From Akkermansiaceae bacterium (GTDB lineage: Bacteria; Verrucomicrobiota; Verrucomicrobiia; Verrucomicrobiales; Akkermansiaceae): a DNA stretch of 64,000 bases. Both the position numbers and the translations under genes were made by a program. The notes under the pieces were generated by a model. The model was not told where the DNA came from, ran no database searches, and saw only the letters and a list, made by a program, of their open reading frames with translations. Of this stretch, positions 18,519 through 26,545 are shown piece by piece. How positions within the stretch are numbered: the stretch's first letter is position 1; each line of letters opens with the position of its first letter. The stretch lies in NCBI GenBank assembly GCA_024233135.1, contig JACKPZ010000003.1, forward strand, positions 62,001-126,000. Direction: 5' to 3'.

Positions 18519-19424
18519 ATGCAGGCCACCCTCCTACCGCCAAGAAACCCGGCATTCTGCGCCCCGATCACATCGAACCGCGACCTCGGCGCCTGCCTCA
18601 TCGCCAACATCCCGATGCGCGAGCTGCTCGCCGCGGACCTCCGCAGGGCCGGCCTGCAGCTCGTGGAACCGTCCGAGGCGGAGCCGCGCGCGTTGCGGAT
18701 CCCGATCGACAACTGGATCGAGCTCGGCGCACTGCTGATGCTCGGCCGCAATCCACGCTCCGCCTGCCTGGTGGATTCCGCCGGCAACGTCCTCGCGTGG
18801 AAAGGCTGCGCCAAACCGGACGATTGCGACGAGCGGATCGTGACCGACGCGAATTGTTTCCCAGTCACCTACCCTTGGGACCTGCTGCGCATGAACGAGG
18901 AGGTGCTCGCCCTGATGGACGAAACCTCGCTGCTCGGTGAAGTCAGCCCGTTGGCCACCTTGAGCGGCACCGTCCGTCTCGGCAACGGCTCGAAAATCCT
19001 GCCCGGCACGGTGATCGACGGACCGGTGCTCATCGGCCCGAACAGCCAGATCGGCCCCAACGCGTTCATCCGCGGAGCCACCAGCATCGGGGCGAACTGC
19101 TTCGTCGGCAACGGCGCGGAGGTGAAAAACTCGATCATCTACAACAACACCTACATTTCACGGCAGTGCTACGTGGGCGATTCGATCATCGGCACCCACG
19201 TCACCCTCGGCGCCGGCACCTGCACCGAGAACCATCGCAGCGACGGCCGCCACCACGTCTCGATGATCCGCGGCAAACCGGTCAACACCGGACGCGTGAA
19301 ACTCGGAGCCATCCTCGGAGACGGCGTGCGCACCGGCGTGAACACGTCGATCGAGGCCGGCGTCAAGATCGGCATCGCACGCACCGTTCCGCCGGGCACC
19401 GTGGTGACCAAGGACCTGATGTGA
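18519..19424 (+). CDS. Left-handed beta-helix (hexapeptide) acyltransferase/GlmU-like protein
   Basis: A 301-aa protein. The C-terminal half (about 140-300) is a hexapeptide-repeat beta-helix as in the acetyltransferase part of GlmU-type sugar nucleotidyltransferases (turns include L-G-N-G-S-K-I-L-P-G-T-V-I, P-V-L-I-G-P-N, C-F-V-G-N-G-A-E-V-K-N-S). The first 130 residues are unrelated to a full nucleotidyltransferase domain and lack its G-x-G-T-R-M-x-P loop. It could be an acyltransferase acting on a nucleotide sugar, or a shortened GlmU relative. The stop codon lies inside a palindrome before phoB. Confidence 0.72.
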   Translation: MQATLLPPRNPAFCAPITSNRDLGACLIANIPMRELLAADLRRAGLQLVEPSEAEPRALRIPIDNWIELGALLMLGRNPRSACLVDSAGNVLAWKGCAKPDDCDERIVTDANCFPVTYPWDLLRMNEEVLALMDETSLLGEVSPLATLSGTVRLGNGSKILPGTVIDGPVLIGPNSQIGPNAFIRGATSIGANCFVGNGAEVKNSIIYNNTYISRQCYVGDSIIGTHVTLGAGTCTENHRSDGRHHVSMIRGKPVNTGRVKLGAILGDGVRTGVNTSIEAGVKIGIARTVPPGTVVTKDLM

Positions 19425-19436
19425 CGAAATCGTCAC
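19421..19436. promoter_or_regulatory. Palindrome upstream of the PhoB-like gene
   Basis: GTGACG and CGTCAC flank a 4-nt AAAT loop, giving a perfect 6-bp dyad that includes the upstream stop codon. It lies 49 bp before the response-regulator start, where an operator would sit. It does not match the enterobacterial Pho box, and it could also be an mRNA hairpin. Confidence 0.35.
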
Positions 19437-19484
19437 GCCGCAGCGTTTCGCCGAGTCGTCGCGCACACTTACAAGCTCCGCGAA

Positions 19485-20168
19485 ATGCAACGCATTCTGA
19501 TTGTCGAGGACGAGCAGGACATCGCCGACCTGATCGCCTTCAACTTGAAACGCTCGGGATTCGAAGTCGGCAAGGCACATGACGGCATCGACGGACTCGA
19601 CAAGGCCCTGCGAGAGCGACCGGACCTGATCGTTCTCGACCTGATGCTCCCCGGGCGTGACGGCTACTCCGTCTTTCGCGAGCTGCGTCGCGACTCCCGC
19701 ACGGTCGGCATCCCGGTGATCATGCTGACGGCCCGCGCGCAGACCGAGGACCGCATCCAAGGTCTCGAGGCCGGTGCGGACGACTATCTCACCAAACCCT
19801 TCAGCCCGAAGGAACTCATCCTGCGGGTGCAGGCCGTGTTGAAACGCTCGGAAGCGCCGCCCGGAAACGTGGACTTCAACTTCGGCCCCTTCCGTTTCGA
19901 CAAGAACGCGCTCAAGTTCTACCTCGACAACGAACCTTCCGAACTCACGGCCACCGAGTTCAAGCTCCTGCTTTTCCTCTGTGAGCGGGCGGGCCGCCCC
20001 CAGGACCGCAACGACCTGCTCCGCACCGTCTGGGGCTACAGCGACGCGAGCCACAGCCGCACCCTCGACACCCACATGAAGCGGCTCCGCCAGAAACTCG
20101 GCGACCGCGGCACGTGGATTGAAACCGTCCGCGGGGTCGGCTACCGTGTGGCCAAGCCCGAAGAATGA
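19485..20168 (+). CDS. PhoB-like OmpR-family response regulator
   Basis: A 227-aa protein with a receiver domain (acidic E8-D9, phosphoacceptor D52 in I-V-L-D-L-M-L-P-G, and the L-T-K-P-F lysine near 105). A winged-helix output domain ends with SRTLDTHMKRLRQKLGD. The proportions and sequence are those of PhoB/RegX3-type regulators. The stop overlaps the kinase ATG by 4 bp, so the pair is translationally coupled. Control of phosphate uptake is inferred from family resemblance; no pst genes are in the window. Confidence 0.92.
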   Translation: MQRILIVEDEQDIADLIAFNLKRSGFEVGKAHDGIDGLDKALRERPDLIVLDLMLPGRDGYSVFRELRRDSRTVGIPVIMLTARAQTEDRIQGLEAGADDYLTKPFSPKELILRVQAVLKRSEAPPGNVDFNFGPFRFDKNALKFYLDNEPSELTATEFKLLLFLCERAGRPQDRNDLLRTVWGYSDASHSRTLDTHMKRLRQKLGDRGTWIETVRGVGYRVAKPEE

Positions 20169-21412
20169 CCATAGGATTCGAAATCACCGCCGCCGTCGCC
20201 GCGCTGGCCGCTCTCGCCATTTATGTGGTGGTCCACCAGCGCAAACGGACCCGCGAGAACGCCCGTGCCCAAGCCGACCTCGATGCCTGGAAGCTCCGCC
20301 TCGAACAAGACCTCAAGCGAGCCCGCGACGAGCGCAACCGCTTGCTCGACGCTCTGGGCGACGCGTTCCTGCTCGTCGATGACCACGGCTACATCCGCTT
20401 CGCCAACTCAGCGGCCCGCCAGTTGTTCGGCGACCGCGATCTCAGCGACCGTCCGGTCCGCGAGGCTTTCGTCGATCCCCGCCTCGCGGCCTCGGTGCTC
20501 CGCTGCCTGGAAACCGGCGAGTCCATCCAGTCCCGCGTCGTACTCCCGCAGCAGACATCGCCGCGCGGTGATCAGGAAACACGCGGCCTCAACGCATGGA
20601 TCGTCGATGCCGCGCGCATGGACGAGGACTCCATCGGTGGCGCATCCACCCGAATCGTAATCCGCGACGTGACTTCCGAACACCAGACCGAACAAATCCG
20701 CAAAGACTTCGTGGCCAACGCCTCTCACGAACTCCGGACACCGATGGCCATCATCAATGGCTACCTCGAAAACCTGTTGGACGACGACATGGTCGAGGAA
20801 CCGGCGATGGCCCGCCGTTTCCTCACCGTGATGCGCAAGCACGCCGAGAGGATCTCGCGGATCGTCGAGGACATGCTCGTCATCTCGCGATTGGAGTCGG
20901 GCGAGGCGGCCGCGCTCAAGGTCGAGCCCTTCCGTTTCCGCTCGTGCATCAACGACGTCATCGAGCGCCTCGAATCGCTCATCCAGTCACAGAACGCGCG
21001 CATCGACGTCCGGATGGACGACGAGAAGCTGTTGCTCCAAGGCGACCGCTTTTATTGGACGCAGGTGCTCTTCAACCTCGTCGAGAACGCGCTCAAGCAG
21101 AACCCCCACCCCGGGCTGCGGATCGAGATCGGCCTCGAAGCCGCGGGATCGAATCACCGGATCTGGGTGGCCGACAACGGGATCGGCATCCCGAGCGCGG
21201 ACCTCGCCCATATCTTCCGGCGTTTTTACCGCGTCGAGAAACACCACTCGCAGCAGGAGATCAAGGGCACCGGACTCGGGCTTTCGATCGTCAAGCGCGC
21301 CGTCGAGGCGCATGGCGGGACGATCACCGTAAACTCCGTGCCCGGCCGGGAGACGAAGTTCCTGATGACCGTTCCGCGCGAGCCCGCACCTGCCGAAGAG
21401 CCCGCCGCCTGA
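20165..21412 (+). CDS. PhoR-like sensor histidine kinase
   Basis: A 415-aa kinase with one N-terminal transmembrane helix (residues about 3-20, AAVAALAALAIYVVV), a short coiled coil, and a PAS domain (about 55-165). The H box F-V-A-N-A-S-H-E-L-R-T-P has H188, and a HATPase region shows N-L-V-E-N-A-L-K, D-N-G-I-G-I and G-L-G-L-S-I-V-K. The single helix with no periplasmic loop is the PhoR-type architecture, which senses through partners rather than directly. The gene is coupled to the response regulator by a 4-bp overlap. Confidence 0.92.
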   Translation: MTIGFEITAAVAALAALAIYVVVHQRKRTRENARAQADLDAWKLRLEQDLKRARDERNRLLDALGDAFLLVDDHGYIRFANSAARQLFGDRDLSDRPVREAFVDPRLAASVLRCLETGESIQSRVVLPQQTSPRGDQETRGLNAWIVDAARMDEDSIGGASTRIVIRDVTSEHQTEQIRKDFVANASHELRTPMAIINGYLENLLDDDMVEEPAMARRFLTVMRKHAERISRIVEDMLVISRLESGEAAALKVEPFRFRSCINDVIERLESLIQSQNARIDVRMDDEKLLLQGDRFYWTQVLFNLVENALKQNPHPGLRIEIGLEAAGSNHRIWVADNGIGIPSADLAHIFRRFYRVEKHHSQQEIKGTGLGLSIVKRAVEAHGGTITVNSVPGRETKFLMTVPREPAPAEEPAA

Positions 21413-21493
21413 CGGCCGGGGGGACGCCCCGGTGAATTTGCTTTCCCGCGGTTTCACTCCCGATAGAGTCCGGGAAATCCGATCCGGGCACTG

Positions 21494-22543
21494 ATGGAGG
21501 AAGCACTCGTCCAATTGATCCGCAATGCGTTCGAAAACGACGCGACCGACGTGTTTCTCATGGAGGACGAGCCTCCGCGGATCCGCCGCGAGGGTGAGAT
21601 CACCCCGCTGCACCCGGGTCCGGTCCCGCGTGCCGCGCTTGAGGAATTCTGCCGCGATTGCGGGATCGATCCGAACGAACTTCACGAAAACGACCTCTCT
21701 TGGCAGCTCCCGGACAGCCACCGCCTGCGAGTGAACCTCTACAAGAGCCTCGGCCGCATCGGCGCGGTCATGCGGCCGATCCGCAGCGAGATCCCCACAC
21801 TCACACAGCTCGGGCTGCCGGCCGAACTGCTCGAAACATGGATCCAGCGCCGCTACGGCCTGGTTCTTGTGACCGGTCCGACAGGCTCCGGAAAATCGAC
21901 CACTGTCGCCGCCTCGCTGGATTGGTTGAACCGCAGTTTCGCCCGTCACATCGTGACGCTCGAGGATCCCATCGAATATCTCTTCCGCAGCGAGCGCTCG
22001 CACATTTCCCAGCGTGAGGTGCGGCAGGACACCGGCAGCTTCGCGACCGCGCTCCGCGCCTCGCTGCGACAGAGCCCGGACATCATCTTCATCGGCGAGA
22101 TTCGCGATGAGGAGACCGCACTCACCGCCCTGCACGCCGCGGAAACCGGCCACCTCGTCGTTTCCACGATGCACAGCAGCAGCGTCGTCGAAACCATCGA
22201 GCGTTTCTCACAACTCGTCCAACCCGGAGGCGATCATGCGCTGGCGCTGATGGCCGGCCAGCTCATCGGCATCATCACCCAGCAGCTCCTACCCCGTCTC
22301 GGCGGCGGCCTGATCCCCGCGCTGGAGTATTTCCAGAACGAGGCGGTTTCCCGCAAATGGATCGTCGAGCGCCGTTTCGGCGACCTGCAGGACCACCTGC
22401 GGAAATCCGGAAACCCGTCGAACTGCTCACTGCTCGACTACCTCGTCGCCTCGACGCGCCAGGGATTCCTCGACGCCGATGTCGCCCGGTCCGCCTGCCC
22501 GCGGCCGCAGGATTTTGATCGCGCGATGCGCGGAATCACCTGA
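21494..22543 (+). CDS. PilT/PilU-type twitching ATPase (first of tandem pair)
   Basis: A 349-aa secretion-type ATPase. It shows Walker A G-P-T-G-S-G-K-S-T-T near residue 125, an Asp box around E-D-P-I-E-Y, Walker B I-I-F-I-G-E-I-R-D-E, and the His box H-L-V-V-S-T-M-H. The family powers retraction of type IV pili. The C-terminus lacks a clear A-I-R-N-L-I-R-E motif (it reads V-S-R-K-W-I-V-E-R), so it is closer to PilU, the accessory retraction ATPase. A second paralogue follows 17 bp downstream. No pilin or assembly genes are visible in the window. Confidence 0.88.
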   Translation: MEEALVQLIRNAFENDATDVFLMEDEPPRIRREGEITPLHPGPVPRAALEEFCRDCGIDPNELHENDLSWQLPDSHRLRVNLYKSLGRIGAVMRPIRSEIPTLTQLGLPAELLETWIQRRYGLVLVTGPTGSGKSTTVAASLDWLNRSFARHIVTLEDPIEYLFRSERSHISQREVRQDTGSFATALRASLRQSPDIIFIGEIRDEETALTALHAAETGHLVVSTMHSSSVVETIERFSQLVQPGGDHALALMAGQLIGIITQQLLPRLGGGLIPALEYFQNEAVSRKWIVERRFGDLQDHLRKSGNPSNCSLLDYLVASTRQGFLDADVARSACPRPQDFDRAMRGIT

Positions 22544-22560
22544 TAACCCGTCCCGAAACG

Positions 22561-23646
22561 ATGCGTGACATCACCGAGTATCTTCGCGAGACCGTCGAAC
22601 GCGGCGGCTCCGACCTCCACCTCAGCGCATGGGCGCCCGCCTGCGTGCGGGTGAATGGCACGCTCCACGCGCTGGAGGACGAGGCGCTCGATCCGGACAC
22701 CGTCCGCAACCTGATCCTCGACTCGCTGTCGGAGGCCCAGCGCTCGGCCCTCGAAGAGGACTTGGAACTCGACTTCGCCCTTCAGGTCGAGGGCGTCGGC
22801 CGATTCCGGGGCAACGCCCACATCGCCCGTGGAAACCTGGAGGCCGCCTTCCGTTTCATCACCAGCGAGATCCCGGAGCTCGAATCGCTCGGCCACCACT
22901 CGGTCATCCACCAGTTCTGCCAGCTTCGCAGCGGACTCGTTCTCGTCACCGGCATCACCGGCTCCGGGAAGTCGACCACGCTCGCCGCGATGGTGAAACG
23001 CATTTCCGAAACCCGCAGCGGCGTCATCGTCTCGCTTGAGGACCCCATCGAGTATGTGTTCCAACACAGCTCCTGCCTCATCAAGCAACGCGAGGTCGGC
23101 GGCGACACGCGGAGCTTCCCCAAGGCGCTGCGCCAGTCGCTGCGCCAGGACCCAGACGTGATCGTCGTCTCCGAACTGCGCGACCTCGACACCATCCGCA
23201 TCGCCCTTACCGCCGCGGAAACCGGACACCTCGTGCTGGCCACCCTGCACACGCCCGACGCGCCGCAGACGATCGACCGCCTCGTAGATGTGTTTCCGGC
23301 CGACCAGCAGCCTCAGATCATCACACAACTCGCAAGCGCCGTCGAAGGCATCGTCTGCCAGCGCCTCATCCCGCGCGCCGACGGCCAGGGCCGGGCGCTC
23401 GCTTCCGAGGTGCTCGTCGCCGGCCACGCCATCCGCAACTGCATCCGCGAGCGCAAACTCGAGCAGATCGTCGGCTTGATGGAAATCGGCCACCGCGAGG
23501 GCAACCGCACGATCGACCACAGCATCGCCGGGCTGTTGGAAACGGGCGTCATCACCCGTGAGGAGGCCTTGTTCCACTGCCGCGAGCGCAAGACCTTCGA
23601 GGTCCAGCCGAAGGAGCCGAAGAAACAGAAATCCATCTGGACCTGA
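22561..23646 (+). CDS. pilT: PilT twitching-motility retraction ATPase
   Basis: A 361-aa hexameric ATPase for type IV pilus retraction. Walker A is G-I-T-G-S-G-K-S-T-T, followed by E-D-P-I-E-Y-V-F, Walker B V-I-V-V-S-E-L-R-D and the His box G-H-L-V-L-A-T-L-H-T. The C-terminal A-I-R-N-C-I-R-E motif, characteristic of PilT, is present, unlike in the upstream paralogue. Walker B has Ser where Gly is usual. The Lys-rich tail (P-K-E-P-K-K-Q-K) is short. The gene is co-transcribed with its paralogue and with a membrane protein gene 17 bp downstream. Confidence 0.9.
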   Translation: MRDITEYLRETVERGGSDLHLSAWAPACVRVNGTLHALEDEALDPDTVRNLILDSLSEAQRSALEEDLELDFALQVEGVGRFRGNAHIARGNLEAAFRFITSEIPELESLGHHSVIHQFCQLRSGLVLVTGITGSGKSTTLAAMVKRISETRSGVIVSLEDPIEYVFQHSSCLIKQREVGGDTRSFPKALRQSLRQDPDVIVVSELRDLDTIRIALTAAETGHLVLATLHTPDAPQTIDRLVDVFPADQQPQIITQLASAVEGIVCQRLIPRADGQGRALASEVLVAGHAIRNCIRERKLEQIVGLMEIGHREGNRTIDHSIAGLLETGVITREEALFHCRERKTFEVQPKEPKKQKSIWT

Positions 23647-23663
23647 AACGAACCCACCCTTTC

Positions 23664-24347
23664 ATGCATCCCCGAGACATCGTTGTCCGCGCCATCTATC
23701 TGATCATCGCCATCGTGATCATCCTGTTCGGATTCAGCATCTTCAAGAAAGTGCAGCGGCGTGCCGCCATCGTCTCGCAACTCCGCGCGCTTACCAGCGA
23801 GAGCAGCTATTTCCACCAGTTCTACGCCGAGGACGCGCGCAAGACCTTGATCAAGTCCATCGGCCTGCTGTCCGAGGCGAAACAACTCGGCCTCGATCCG
23901 GACGAGACGCTCGACCGCGCGCTCGACCTCCAGAAAGGCATGCTCGATGAAAAGGACCCCAAGGAGGATGCCCACCCGAAGACCCTGCTCATCCTCGACT
24001 CCCTGCACGACAATTTCGTCAACGCGATGAAACTCGGCTACGAGACCGACTTCCACACCGTCAGCGAGATGAAATCCGGCGAACTGCCTCCCATCCCGAG
24101 CGGACCCCAGGCAGGTCGCCGCGCGGTGATCGCCACGGTCATTGATCCCGCCCTCTCGCCGGGCCTGGAAAAGGTGGTCGCCAACCTCACCATCCGCCCG
24201 CCGACCGAAGCAGGAACGGAACGCAACGATGTCGAAACTGCGGCCGCCAAACAACTGGCCGGCCGGCTCGCCTCCGCCGGCGTGATCGAGCGCGGCGTCA
24301 GCGACCGGATCACTGAAGCGCTCTCCGCGCCGAAGTCCGAACCCTGA
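23664..24347 (+). CDS. Single-pass membrane protein linked to the PilT pair (function unknown)
   Basis: A 227-aa protein with an N-terminal transmembrane helix (about 7-25, A-I-Y-L-I-I-A-I-V-I-I-L-F-G-F) and a soluble helical region. No family is recognised. Visible features are a charged, helix-rich domain with E-A-K-Q-L-G-L-D-P-D-E-T-L near 75 and an Ala-rich C-terminus ending A-P-K-S-E-P. It follows the pilT gene by 17 bp and precedes hupE by 11 bp, so it is in the same transcript. It may be a pilus-motor partner, but this is inference from position alone. Confidence 0.6.
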   Translation: MHPRDIVVRAIYLIIAIVIILFGFSIFKKVQRRAAIVSQLRALTSESSYFHQFYAEDARKTLIKSIGLLSEAKQLGLDPDETLDRALDLQKGMLDEKDPKEDAHPKTLLILDSLHDNFVNAMKLGYETDFHTVSEMKSGELPPIPSGPQAGRRAVIATVIDPALSPGLEKVVANLTIRPPTEAGTERNDVETAAAKQLAGRLASAGVIERGVSDRITEALSAPKSEP

Positions 24348-24358
24348 AACCCGCCGCC

Positions 24359-24952
24359 ATGCCGTTTCTCCGTCGTTCCGCCGCGCTCGTCCTTTCCGCC
24401 GCCGTTCTCGCCCCCGCCTCCGCGGGCGCCCACACGGTGCACGGCGCGGCCGGCGGTTTCACCAGCGGCTTCACCCACCCGATCGGCGGGCTCGACCACG
24501 TGGTGGCGATGGTCGCCGTCGGCTTGCTCGGAGCGTTTCTCGGCGGCCGCGCGATGTGGCTGCTGCCGGTGGTGTTCCCGGTGGTGATGGCCTTCGGCGG
24601 AGCGCTTGGAGTGCTCGGTGTGCCCGTTCCCTTCGTCGAGGCGGGAATCGCGCTTTCCGGAATCGTGCTCGGCCTGCTGGTCCTGTTCGCGGCGAAACCA
24701 CCACTCGCGGTCGCCGCGACCCTCGTCGGCGTTTTCGCCATCTTTCATGGCCATGCCCATGGCACCGAGCTGCCGGAATCGGCCAATGCCGTCACCTACG
24801 CCGTGGGATTCGTGATCTCCACCGGCCTGCTTCATCTCGCGGGCATCGCGCTCGGCCTGCTGGTGAAATGGCCTTGGGGGCGGGTCGTCGTTCGCGCCGG
24901 CGGCTTCGCGATCGCGCTCATCGGCGCGTTGTTCCTCGTCGGCATCCTGTGA
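24359..24952 (+). CDS. hupE: HupE/UreJ-family membrane protein (probable nickel or metal transporter)
   Basis: A 197-aa integral membrane protein with a cleavable N-terminus (residues 1-24) and about six helices. The family signature H-P-I-G-G-L-D-H-V-V-A-M is at about 40-51, and the conserved H-G-H-A-H-G is at about 125. HupE/UreJ proteins transport nickel in hydrogenase or urease operons, but neither enzyme is in this window. The stop overlaps the next gene's GTG (GTGA), giving coupled translation with a second HupE-like protein. Confidence 0.88.
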   Translation: MPFLRRSAALVLSAAVLAPASAGAHTVHGAAGGFTSGFTHPIGGLDHVVAMVAVGLLGAFLGGRAMWLLPVVFPVVMAFGGALGVLGVPVPFVEAGIALSGIVLGLLVLFAAKPPLAVAATLVGVFAIFHGHAHGTELPESANAVTYAVGFVISTGLLHLAGIALGLLVKWPWGRVVVRAGGFAIALIGALFLVGIL

Positions 24953-25608
24953 CGCCGCTGGGCCACATCGCCGTCAAAGGCCTCGGCTCGCTCGGAAACG
25001 GAGCGCTCCATCCCTTCGTCACACCGCCGCACGTGATCGGCATCATCGCGCTCGGCCTTCTGTTCGGCCAGCGGATCCCGTTCCGTCTCAAGAAACCGAT
25101 GGCCGCGCTCGCACTCGGCAGCGCCGCCGGTTTGCTCGCCACACTCAGCGGCTGGCCCGGATCCGTCCCCCCCGCCCTGATTCTGGGCTGCGCGCTCGCC
25201 ATCGCCGGATGGACCACTCTGGATCGCACCGCCCCGGTTGCGGCGCTCGTCGCAGCCGGCGCGCTCGCCGGGAGTCTGATCGGCCTCGACTCGGCCCCGG
25301 AAGCCGCGGATCCGATGGGAATCTCCCAATCGATGGTCGGCACCTGGCTCGGCATCAACGCCGCGGTCGGATACCTCGCGCTCTGCATTTCCTACAGCAA
25401 GAACCGGCCGTGGGCACGCATCGCCATTCGCATCGCCGCCTCATGGATCATTGCCATCACACTGCTCGTTCTCGCGTTCTCGCTGCGCCAACAGGTCGCG
25501 GCCGGCCCGCTGCGCAAAGAACCCACCGCCCTCCGCCCCCCCCACATCACAAACCCTGTTAGCAAATCATCAGTGCGCCCGCATCGGAAATTTATCCCAC
25601 CTAGGTGA
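24949..25608 (+). CDS. Second HupE/UreJ-like membrane protein
   Basis: A 219-aa polytopic protein. A GTG at 24949 overlaps the previous stop, the only sensible start given coupling. Near the N-terminus it has G-A-L-H-P-F-V-T-P-P-H-V-I-G, resembling the H-P-x-x-G-x-D-H signature but divergent, with Asp replaced. Seven or so hydrophobic helices follow. The last 12 residues (S-S-V-R-P-H-R-K-F-I-P-P-R) are encoded by an intergenic repeat, so the native end may have been lost or extended. It probably works with HupE as a transporter subunit or paralogue. Confidence 0.7.
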   Translation: MTPLGHIAVKGLGSLGNGALHPFVTPPHVIGIIALGLLFGQRIPFRLKKPMAALALGSAAGLLATLSGWPGSVPPALILGCALAIAGWTTLDRTAPVAALVAAGALAGSLIGLDSAPEAADPMGISQSMVGTWLGINAAVGYLALCISYSKNRPWARIAIRIAASWIIAITLLVLAFSLRQQVAAGPLRKEPTALRPPHITNPVSKSSVRPHRKFIPPR

Positions 25609-25671
25609 TTGAGGAGAGCCAGCGAGAGGCGACATATTTCCGATGCGGCCGCACAGGAAATCTGTCCGACC
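25573..25671. repeat. Degenerate repeat cluster (CGCATCGGAAATnTgTCC units)
   Basis: Inverted arms 25573-25593 and 25634-25654 match at 19 of 21 positions (core CCGCATCGGAAAT). A third, direct copy at about 25649-25671 reads GCACAGGAAATCTGTCC. The first copy runs into the end of the upstream membrane-protein gene. The unit has no coding role and looks like a mobile palindromic intergenic repeat, different from that at 3.8 kb. Confidence 0.6.
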
Positions 25672-25738
25672 GAGCGGATCGGAAGAGGGACGGACGACGG
25701 AGTTTTCGGGTGATTGTTTGAACCTGAATTCCGGGATG

Positions 25739-25872
25739 GTAACCACGATAGTCACGAAAATGCGCGAAAGGAAGGTGATCCGGCAAGATCGGGGTGCTCC
25801 TCCACGGAATGAGAGCCTCGCGGTTTCCAACTCTTTCGTTTTCGTGATCTTTGGTGTTTTTCGTGGTTTCTG
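25739..25872. repeat. Small inverted-repeat element with CACGAAA-type ends
   Basis: The left end, 25741-25770, starts AACCACGATAGTCACGAAAA. The right end, 25833-25871, read on the other strand gives a matching series of CACGAA motifs (AACCACGAAAAACACC and so on). The arms are about 30-38 nt and imperfect, enclosing about 62 bp with no gene. Similar CACGAA-rich repeats are common between genes in Verrucomicrobia and Planctomycetes, so a MITE-like element is likely. No target-site duplication was clear. Confidence 0.45.
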
Positions 25873-25927
25873 TTTTTCCTTTCAGGTTGATGGCCGAAAC
25901 CCATCGCTGGAATAGCCTCCCGGGAAA

Positions 25928-25963
25928 TGAAAAACCCGCCTGCGCACGGGGCACAGGCGGGTT
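25928..25963 (-). terminator. Rho-independent terminator of rpoA-rplQ
   Basis: On the minus strand an 11-bp perfect GC-rich stem (AAACCCGCCTG/CAGGCGGGTTT) with an 11-nt loop runs into TTTTTC. It begins 51 bp after the rplQ stop at 26014, in the correct orientation. Confidence 0.85.
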
Positions 25964-26013
25964 TGGGAATGAATCGGGAAATCAGGCAGGGGCGGGATCG
26001 CCGCCCCGGCTGT

Positions 26014-26514
26014 TTATTCCGCCGCGTCTTCGGAAGACTCGGCTTTCTTTTTCGCGGTCTTCTTCTTGGCGGCCTTCTTTTTCGCCGGTTTCTCCTCAGC
26101 GGCGACCTCGACGGTCGCTTCAGAGGCGGGCTCCTCGATCGTCTCTTCTTCCGCGGCCGGGCGGTCCACCCACTCGATGAAGGCCATCGGGGCGGAGTCG
26201 CTCATGCGGGAGCCGAGCTTGGTGATCCGGCAGTAGCCACCCTGGCGGCCGGCGGCGGCCGGAGCCACCTCGGCGAAGAGCTTCTTGACGATGTCCTTCT
26301 GGTGCAGGTAGGCCACCGCGAGGCGGCGGGAGTGGAGGTCGTCGCGCTTGGCGAGCGTGACCAGTTTCTCGGCCACCGGGCGCAGGGCTTTCGCCTTGGC
26401 GAGGGTGGTCTTGATCCGGCCGTGCTCGATCAGGCTGCAGGCGAGGTTGGAAAGCAGCGCCTTGCGGTGCGAGGCGTTGCGCTTGAGTTTGACGGTTTTG
26501 CTTCGATGTCTCAT
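26014..26514 (-). CDS. rplQ: 50S ribosomal protein L17 (bL17) with Ala/Lys-rich extension
   Basis: A 166-aa protein. The first 120 residues are classical L17 (M-R-H-R-S-K-T-V-K-L-K-R, SHRKALLSNL, then R-I-K-T-T, then G-G-Y-C-R-I-T-K). The C-terminal 45 residues are an acidic stretch followed by Lys/Ala repeats (K-P-A-K-K-K-A-A-K-K-K), longer than in E. coli (127 aa). It directly follows rpoA and is followed by a strong terminator. Lys/Ala tails of this type are common on ribosomal proteins of this phylum and probably contact rRNA. Confidence 0.97.
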   Translation of the reverse strand: MRHRSKTVKLKRNASHRKALLSNLACSLIEHGRIKTTLAKAKALRPVAEKLVTLAKRDDLHSRRLAVAYLHQKDIVKKLFAEVAPAAAGRQGGYCRITKLGSRMSDSAPMAFIEWVDRPAAEEETIEEPASEATVEVAAEEKPAKKKAAKKKTAKKKAESSEDAAE

Positions 26515-26545
26515 CGGGTGCGTCCCTTTCTTGAAAGGTGTGGTG

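Larger units (their letters stand above)
25609..26013. other. Gene-free stretch between the HupE pair and rplQ
   Basis: About 405 bp with no convincing protein or RNA gene. It contains part of the 25.6-kb repeat cluster, the CACGAA inverted-repeat element at 25739-25872 and the rplQ terminator at 25928-25963. The intervening 25672-25738 shows nothing recognisable. Confidence 0.6.

Noticed and set aside
21413..21440. CCGGGG/CCCCGG hairpin after phoR as a terminator
   Set aside because: A stem is possible but there is no T run, and a run of G/C of this kind is expected by chance at this base composition.
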